Assembly (NCBI GenBank): GCA_003447595.1
Contig: DLYT01000118.1
Span: 4,811 to 15,652 of the forward strand
Length of the DNA stretch: 10,842 nucleotides
Direction of reading: 5' to 3'
DNA from: Porphyromonadaceae bacterium
GTDB taxonomy: Bacteria; Bacteroidota; Bacteroidia; Bacteroidales; CAMTPD01
Shown here in pieces: positions 7,676 through 10,842 of this stretch. The notes beneath the pieces are model-generated. The model saw only the letters and a program-made list of their open reading frames with translations. It did no database searches and was not told where the DNA came from. The position numbers were made by a program, and so were the translations under genes. Within the stretch, counting starts at the first letter, position 1; each line of letters begins with the position of its first letter.

Positions 7676-8293
7676 ATGCAACAGCTAACTATTAACGATT
7701 TCAAATTAATGATGAGAGCTGCATTTGCTGACATTCAAGCAAGAGCAGATGAGTTTTCTCAATTAGATGCAGTAATTGGTGACGGTGATCACGGTCAGGC
7801 AATTGTAACAGCACTTTCAGCTGTTTTAAGTTCTGCAGAACAAGGCACTGAATTTAAGCAAATGCTTAATGATATGGGCTTTAATGTAATGTTACAGACA
7901 AGTGGATCTACAAGTACACTATTAGGTGCATTCTGTTTAGGAATGAGTGATGCCGTAAGTGGTGACTCTTTGGATGCAAATGGTGTGAAAGACTTATTTA
8001 AAGGAGGTCTAGCCGGCGTACAGAAACAAACTAAAGCTTTGCGCGGTGATAAAACAATGATGGATGCGTTGATTCCGGCTGTTGAAGCAATTTCAGAATG
8101 TTCGTCTGACGATATTCGTGAAATCATGGCTGCTGGTGCAGAAGCTGCTAGTGCTGGTGCATTGGCAACTGTAGATATGAAAGCAAACTTCGGACGTGCT
8201 CGTAATTATGGTGAGCGTTCAATTGGTTATGCTGATTCAGGAGCATCTTCTTGGGCATGTATGTTCAATGCATTCGCAACTTCTCTTAAATAA
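7676..8293 (+). CDS. dhaL: Dihydroxyacetone kinase family, DhaL-like nucleotide-binding subunit
   Basis: DhaL carries the nucleotide with two Mg ions and transfers phosphate to the ketose held by DhaK. The Mg-binding motif is present as D31, D36 and D38 in 'LDAVIGDGDHG', with the same spacing as E. coli DhaL (D30, D35, D37). 'GDKTMMDALIPAVEAI' (about residues 124-139) and 'GRARNYGERSIGYADSGA' (about 173-190) are strong DhaL signatures. The start at 7676 gives 205 residues, near the family norm of about 210, and a typical N-terminus. An in-frame ATG at 7649 would add nine residues but lies in the loop of the hairpin. The glycine-rich nucleotide motif of canonical DhaL (GGASGPL) reads TSGSTSTLL here, at about residues 75-83. 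No DhaM phosphotransferase subunit is in the window, so ATP and PEP-PTS phosphate supply cannot be told apart. Confidence 0.92.
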   Translation: MQQLTINDFKLMMRAAFADIQARADEFSQLDAVIGDGDHGQAIVTALSAVLSSAEQGTEFKQMLNDMGFNVMLQTSGSTSTLLGAFCLGMSDAVSGDSLDANGVKDLFKGGLAGVQKQTKALRGDKTMMDALIPAVEAISECSSDDIREIMAAGAEAASAGALATVDMKANFGRARNYGERSIGYADSGASSWACMFNAFATSLK

Positions 8294-8327
8294 TAAGTAA
8301 TACATAACGCATTAAAAGATTATAGAA

Positions 8328-9206
8328 ATGGCAGATTTGGATGGAATCTTAGCAAATAAAGATAAAGATTACGGAATTGGTGTTCCAGTAAAAAATCAAT
8401 CGTTCTTTTTAAAAGGATTAGACAACTGTGATTGGGGATTGAAAGATCGTCTAAGCAGAATGTTTGATAAGAAATCTGGTCGCACAGTAATGCTTGCATT
8501 CGACCATGGTTATATTATGGGCCCTACATCAGGTTTGGAACGTCTAGACCTTAGCATTGTCCCATTGATTGAATATGCAGATTCATTGATGTGTACTCGT
8601 GGTGCATTGAGATCTGTAGTTCCAGCTACAGCAAACAAACCGGTATGTTTAAGATACTCAGCAGGTACAACAATCTTAACAGACCTAAATAATGAGTGCA
8701 TTCTTGATCCTCATGATGCAATTCGCGTAAATGCTTCTTGTATGGCTGTAATGGTATCAATGGGCGGAACATACGAGGCTAAAACAATCGAAAACCTCGT
8801 TAAGACAGCAGATTACGGTTATAAATACGGAATTCCTACAATGGGTGTAACTGCAGTAGGTAAAGAAATGGCTCGCGATGCTCGCTACTTCTCTACAGCT
8901 GCTCGTATTTGTGCTGAAAATGGAGCTAACATCGTAAAAACATATTACTGTGATGGCTTTGAAAAGGTTGTAAATTCTTGTCCAGTTCCAATTGTAATTG
9001 CAGGTGGAAAGAAACTAGAAGAAAAAGCAGCATTAGAACTTTGTTACAATGGAATCAATGAAGGTGCTGTTGGTGTTGATATGGGACGTAATGTTTTCCA
9101 ATCAGAAGATCCAATTGCTATGATTCAGGCAGTGCGTGGTGTTATTCACGACAATTTAACTCCTGATCAAGCTTTTGAATTATTCAACGACTTGAAAAAT
9201 AAATAA
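8328..9206 (+). CDS. lsrF: LsrF-family class I aldolase/thiolase
   Basis: The 292-residue protein resembles E. coli LsrF from end to end: the N-terminal 'MADLDG' and 'KNQSFFLKG' region, 'GRTVMLAFDHGYIMGPTSGL', 'LMCTRGALRSVVPA', 'IVKTYYCDGFEKVV', 'CPVPIVIAGGKKL' and 'GVDMGRNVFQS'. It is a (beta/alpha)8-barrel enzyme. K204 in 'IVKTYY' is the expected Schiff-base lysine and H60 in 'FDHGY' the second catalytic residue, close to K203 and H57 described for E. coli LsrF. LsrF transfers an acetyl group from 3-hydroxy-5-phosphonooxypentane-2,4-dione to CoA, giving dihydroxyacetone phosphate and acetyl-CoA. LsrK and LsrG are not seen here; a DhaKL-type kinase lies 34 bases upstream instead. The enzyme may therefore act on a different ketose phosphate, probably still releasing dihydroxyacetone phosphate. 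The family assignment is secure; the AI-2 role is not. Confidence 0.9.
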   Translation: MADLDGILANKDKDYGIGVPVKNQSFFLKGLDNCDWGLKDRLSRMFDKKSGRTVMLAFDHGYIMGPTSGLERLDLSIVPLIEYADSLMCTRGALRSVVPATANKPVCLRYSAGTTILTDLNNECILDPHDAIRVNASCMAVMVSMGGTYEAKTIENLVKTADYGYKYGIPTMGVTAVGKEMARDARYFSTAARICAENGANIVKTYYCDGFEKVVNSCPVPIVIAGGKKLEEKAALELCYNGINEGAVGVDMGRNVFQSEDPIAMIQAVRGVIHDNLTPDQAFELFNDLKNK

Positions 9207-9213
9207 TTTGAAT

Positions 9214-9237
9214 GAATGCCTTTTTTATAAGGCGTTT
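9214..9237 (+). terminator. Short hairpin just after the lsrF-like gene
   Basis: GCCTT (9218-9222) pairs with AAGGC (9229-9233) and can be extended by AAT/GTT-type pairs, including one G-U. The loop is T-rich and GTTTAAA follows. The stem is short and the T tract poor, so it is a weak terminator at best, backed up by the longer hairpin a few bases downstream. Confidence 0.4.
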
Positions 9238-9246
9238 AAATAGAAT

Positions 9247-9292
9247 AAAGCTGTCTCGTATCTTATATTATAATATAGGCGAGGCAGCTTTT
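9247..9292 (+). terminator. Rho-independent terminator closing the dhaK-dhaL-lsrF cluster
   Basis: AAAGCTGTCTCG (9247-9258) pairs with CGAGGCAGCTTT (9280-9291) with one G-U pair. The loop holds a 14-base palindrome, TATATTATAATATA (9264-9277), that can extend the hairpin. It is preceded by As and followed by Ts, so it could work in both directions. It separates the catabolic cluster from the propeller lipoprotein gene, which starts 20 bases later. Confidence 0.8.
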
Positions 9293-9311
9293 ATGTTAAA
9301 TATAAATAGCC

Positions 9312-10208
9312 ATGAGAACAATTAAATTAAAAGTATTAAGCGCATTGTTTGCTGTAGCATTACTTGCGTCATGTAATGAGAAATCTGCTCCAGACTCAAA
9401 ATTACTACTCAGTGGATCGGGATGGAATAAGATCGTATTGCTAGATAAGCAATCTAAGAATATTGAGTGGGAATATGTTCTTGATAAAGGAACTGAATGT
9501 AATTCGCTAGGCTTTGATAAAGATGGTAATATTGTATTTGCATATGCCAAGGGAGCCTCTAAAATAACACCAGATAAGACTGTTATTTGGGATATTAAAA
9601 GTCCGGAAGGAACCGAAATGCAAACAGCTGCAGCGTTGGACAATGGAAATACTTTGATTGCATGGTGTGGAAAACCTGCAAAAATAATGGAAGTAGATGA
9701 TAGCGGAAAGATTGTATCTGAAACAACTTTCGATACAGGAATTGAAGGGCCACACTCTCAATTTAGACAAATAACAAAAAATAAAAAAGGAAACTATATG
9801 GTTCCATTATTTGGAACTTCAGAATTATGCGAAGTTGAACCTAGTGGAAACCTATTGAAGAAGGTATCAGTGGAAGGGAATCCATTTTCATCATTAGAGT
9901 TGCCAAATGGAAATTATATTGTTGCATGTGGTGATGCTCACTCTTGGGTTGAATTGGATTTTGAAAAAGGAGAAGTTGTAAAAAGAGTAGGAGAGAAAGA
10001 TATTGAAAACACACAATTGTTCTTTGTTGCACAACTTTATCCATCATCAAACAAAGGCTATTATGTTTGTAACTGGCCAGGACATGCTGAAAAATCATTG
10101 CGAAAAACGAATGCTCAAGTATTTGAGATCGATGCTAATGGTCAAAAGATTTGGGAACTACATGATTATGACAATCTAGGAATGATCTCAACCATTGCAG
10201 TACAATAA
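9312..10208 (+). CDS. Beta-propeller-like lipoprotein, function unknown
   Basis: The N-terminus is a lipoprotein signal: KLK, a hydrophobic stretch (residues 8-17) and the lipobox LASC with C21 as the lipidated residue. Mature residues 30-298 are all-beta with a recurring pattern of short strands and 'xGNxxV' turns at residues 72-73, 112-113, 160-161 and 200-201, spaced 40-48 residues apart as in NHL/PQQ-like propellers. 'IEWEY', 'VIWDIK' and 'KIWELHDYD' are blade-like strands; the number of blades is probably six but is not certain. No catalytic motif was recognised. The protein should be anchored in the periplasm or at the surface. The symporter gene begins 17 bases after its stop, so the two are almost certainly co-transcribed. 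The protein may bind or process the substrate that the symporter takes up (inference). Confidence 0.85.
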   Translation: MRTIKLKVLSALFAVALLASCNEKSAPDSKLLLSGSGWNKIVLLDKQSKNIEWEYVLDKGTECNSLGFDKDGNIVFAYAKGASKITPDKTVIWDIKSPEGTEMQTAAALDNGNTLIAWCGKPAKIMEVDDSGKIVSETTFDTGIEGPHSQFRQITKNKKGNYMVPLFGTSELCEVEPSGNLLKKVSVEGNPFSSLELPNGNYIVACGDAHSWVELDFEKGEVVKRVGEKDIENTQLFFVAQLYPSSNKGYYVCNWPGHAEKSLRKTNAQVFEIDANGQKIWELHDYDNLGMISTIAVQ

Positions 10209-10225
10209 CCTTATACCTTATATAT

Positions 10226-10842
10226 ATGAAATTGCAATTAATTGATATTGTCATCATTGCTATGTATTTAGTCGTGATGATAGTAATCGGATTGATATTG
10301 AAAAAGAAAGCATCTAAGAATTTAGATTCTTACTTTTTAGGAGGGAAAACACTTCCTTTTTATATGCTAGGATTGTCTAATGCATCCGGAATGTTTGATA
10401 TTTCCGGAACAATGTGGATGGTTTATTTAGCATTTGTTTATGGACTTAAAAGTCTATGGATCCCATGGTTATGGCCTGTGTTTAATCAAATATTTTTGAT
10501 GATTTATCTATCTATTTGGTTGCGTCGTTCCAATGTGCTGACAGGCGCAGAGTGGATTCGAACACGATTTGGATACGGTAAAGGAGCAAACTTATCCCAT
10601 ACGATTGTGGTGTTGTATGCAATCATAGGTGTAATAGGCTTTTTAAGTTATGGTTTTATCGGTATCGGAAAGTTTATGGAGATTTTCTTCCCTTGGAGCG
10701 AAGTCTCTCAATACATACCATTGAATATTCCGCCTGAATATGTTCCTCACATGTATGGAATTGTATTTACGTCAATAGCTACATTCTATGTAATGCTTGG
10801 AGGAATGCTTAGTATTGTTTGGACAGACGTTGTGCAATTTGC
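10226..10842 (+). CDS. Sodium:solute symporter, SSS family (3' partial)
   Basis: The gene is cut by the window end after 205 codons; full-length members have about 500-600 residues. The N-terminus lies outside the membrane, with a first membrane segment at about residues 6-25. SSS signatures follow: 'DSYFLGGKTLP' (34-44), small-residue-rich 'LSNASGMFDISGTMW' (50-64), 'VLTGAEWIRTRFG' (104-116) and 'VMLGGMLSIVWTDVVQF' (189-205). The family imports sugars, amino acids, sialic acids and similar solutes with sodium; substrate cannot be read from this part. The ATG at 10226 follows the lipoprotein stop by 17 bases and gives the expected N-terminus. The nearest catabolic genes are the DhaKL/LsrF cluster, a candidate destination for its substrate (inference). 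Confidence 0.9.
   Translation, partial: MKLQLIDIVIIAMYLVVMIVIGLILKKKASKNLDSYFLGGKTLPFYMLGLSNASGMFDISGTMWMVYLAFVYGLKSLWIPWLWPVFNQIFLMIYLSIWLRRSNVLTGAEWIRTRFGYGKGANLSHTIVVLYAIIGVIGFLSYGFIGIGKFMEIFFPWSEVSQYIPLNIPPEYVPHMYGIVFTSIATFYVMLGGMLSIVWTDVVQF

Noticed and set aside
8328..9206. AI-2 quorum-signal degradation operon
   Set aside because: Only the LsrF homologue is present; no Lsr kinase, regulator, isomerase or transporter genes are seen, so the name supports family but not pathway.
3710..9292. Shared GAGGCAG sequence in the terminators at 3710 and 9247 as a dispersed repeat
   Set aside because: The match is only about seven bases within otherwise different stems, which is expected by chance or from common terminator composition.

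Overview
The window most likely comes from an anaerobic or facultative member of the Bacteroidota. The DNA is AT-rich and genes stop with TAA. Starts are preceded by A/T-rich stretches with no clear Shine-Dalgarno sequence, which is normal in this phylum. One gene encodes a ResB-CcsA fusion (a cytochrome c maturation protein), and another a short lipobox-type lipoprotein. All seven genes are on the + strand. Both ends are cut: the first gene lacks its start and the last lacks its end. Genus cannot be assigned from this sequence alone.

Region A (1-3748) holds the 3' part of a very large multidomain protein: an NPCBM-like carbohydrate-binding module, a helical spacer, a propeller-like region, an HzsA-like di-haem cytochrome c section with two CXXCH motifs, a charged linker and a C-terminal SUMF1/FGE-like domain. 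It ends at a textbook rho-independent terminator. Region B (3777-6206) encodes a fused CcsBA (System II cytochrome c synthase) with all four expected haem-related histidines and the WWD motif. The neighbour plausibly attaches haem to the CXXCH protein.

Region C (6262-9206) is a compact cluster: a small VOC-fold protein, DhaK-like and DhaL-like dihydroxyacetone-kinase subunits, and an LsrF-like class I aldolase/thiolase. A 9-bp hairpin sits between dhaK and dhaL, and two tandem hairpins close the cluster. The AI-2 genes lsrK, lsrG, lsrR and the lsr transporter are not in the window, nor is dhaM. The best reading is a catabolic route in which DhaKL phosphorylates a small keto-sugar and the LsrF homologue cleaves or thiolyses the product. 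The substrate is unknown.

Region D (9312-10842) encodes a beta-propeller lipoprotein followed 17 bases later by a sodium:solute symporter that runs off the end. They look like the exported and uptake parts of a substrate-use locus and could feed region C, but a terminator separates them. The least-described parts are the VOC-DhaK-DhaL-LsrF combination and the giant NPCBM/cytochrome/SUMF1 protein. No RNA genes, CRISPR, insertion sequences or attachment sites were seen, and no intergenic stretch exceeds about 105 bases.
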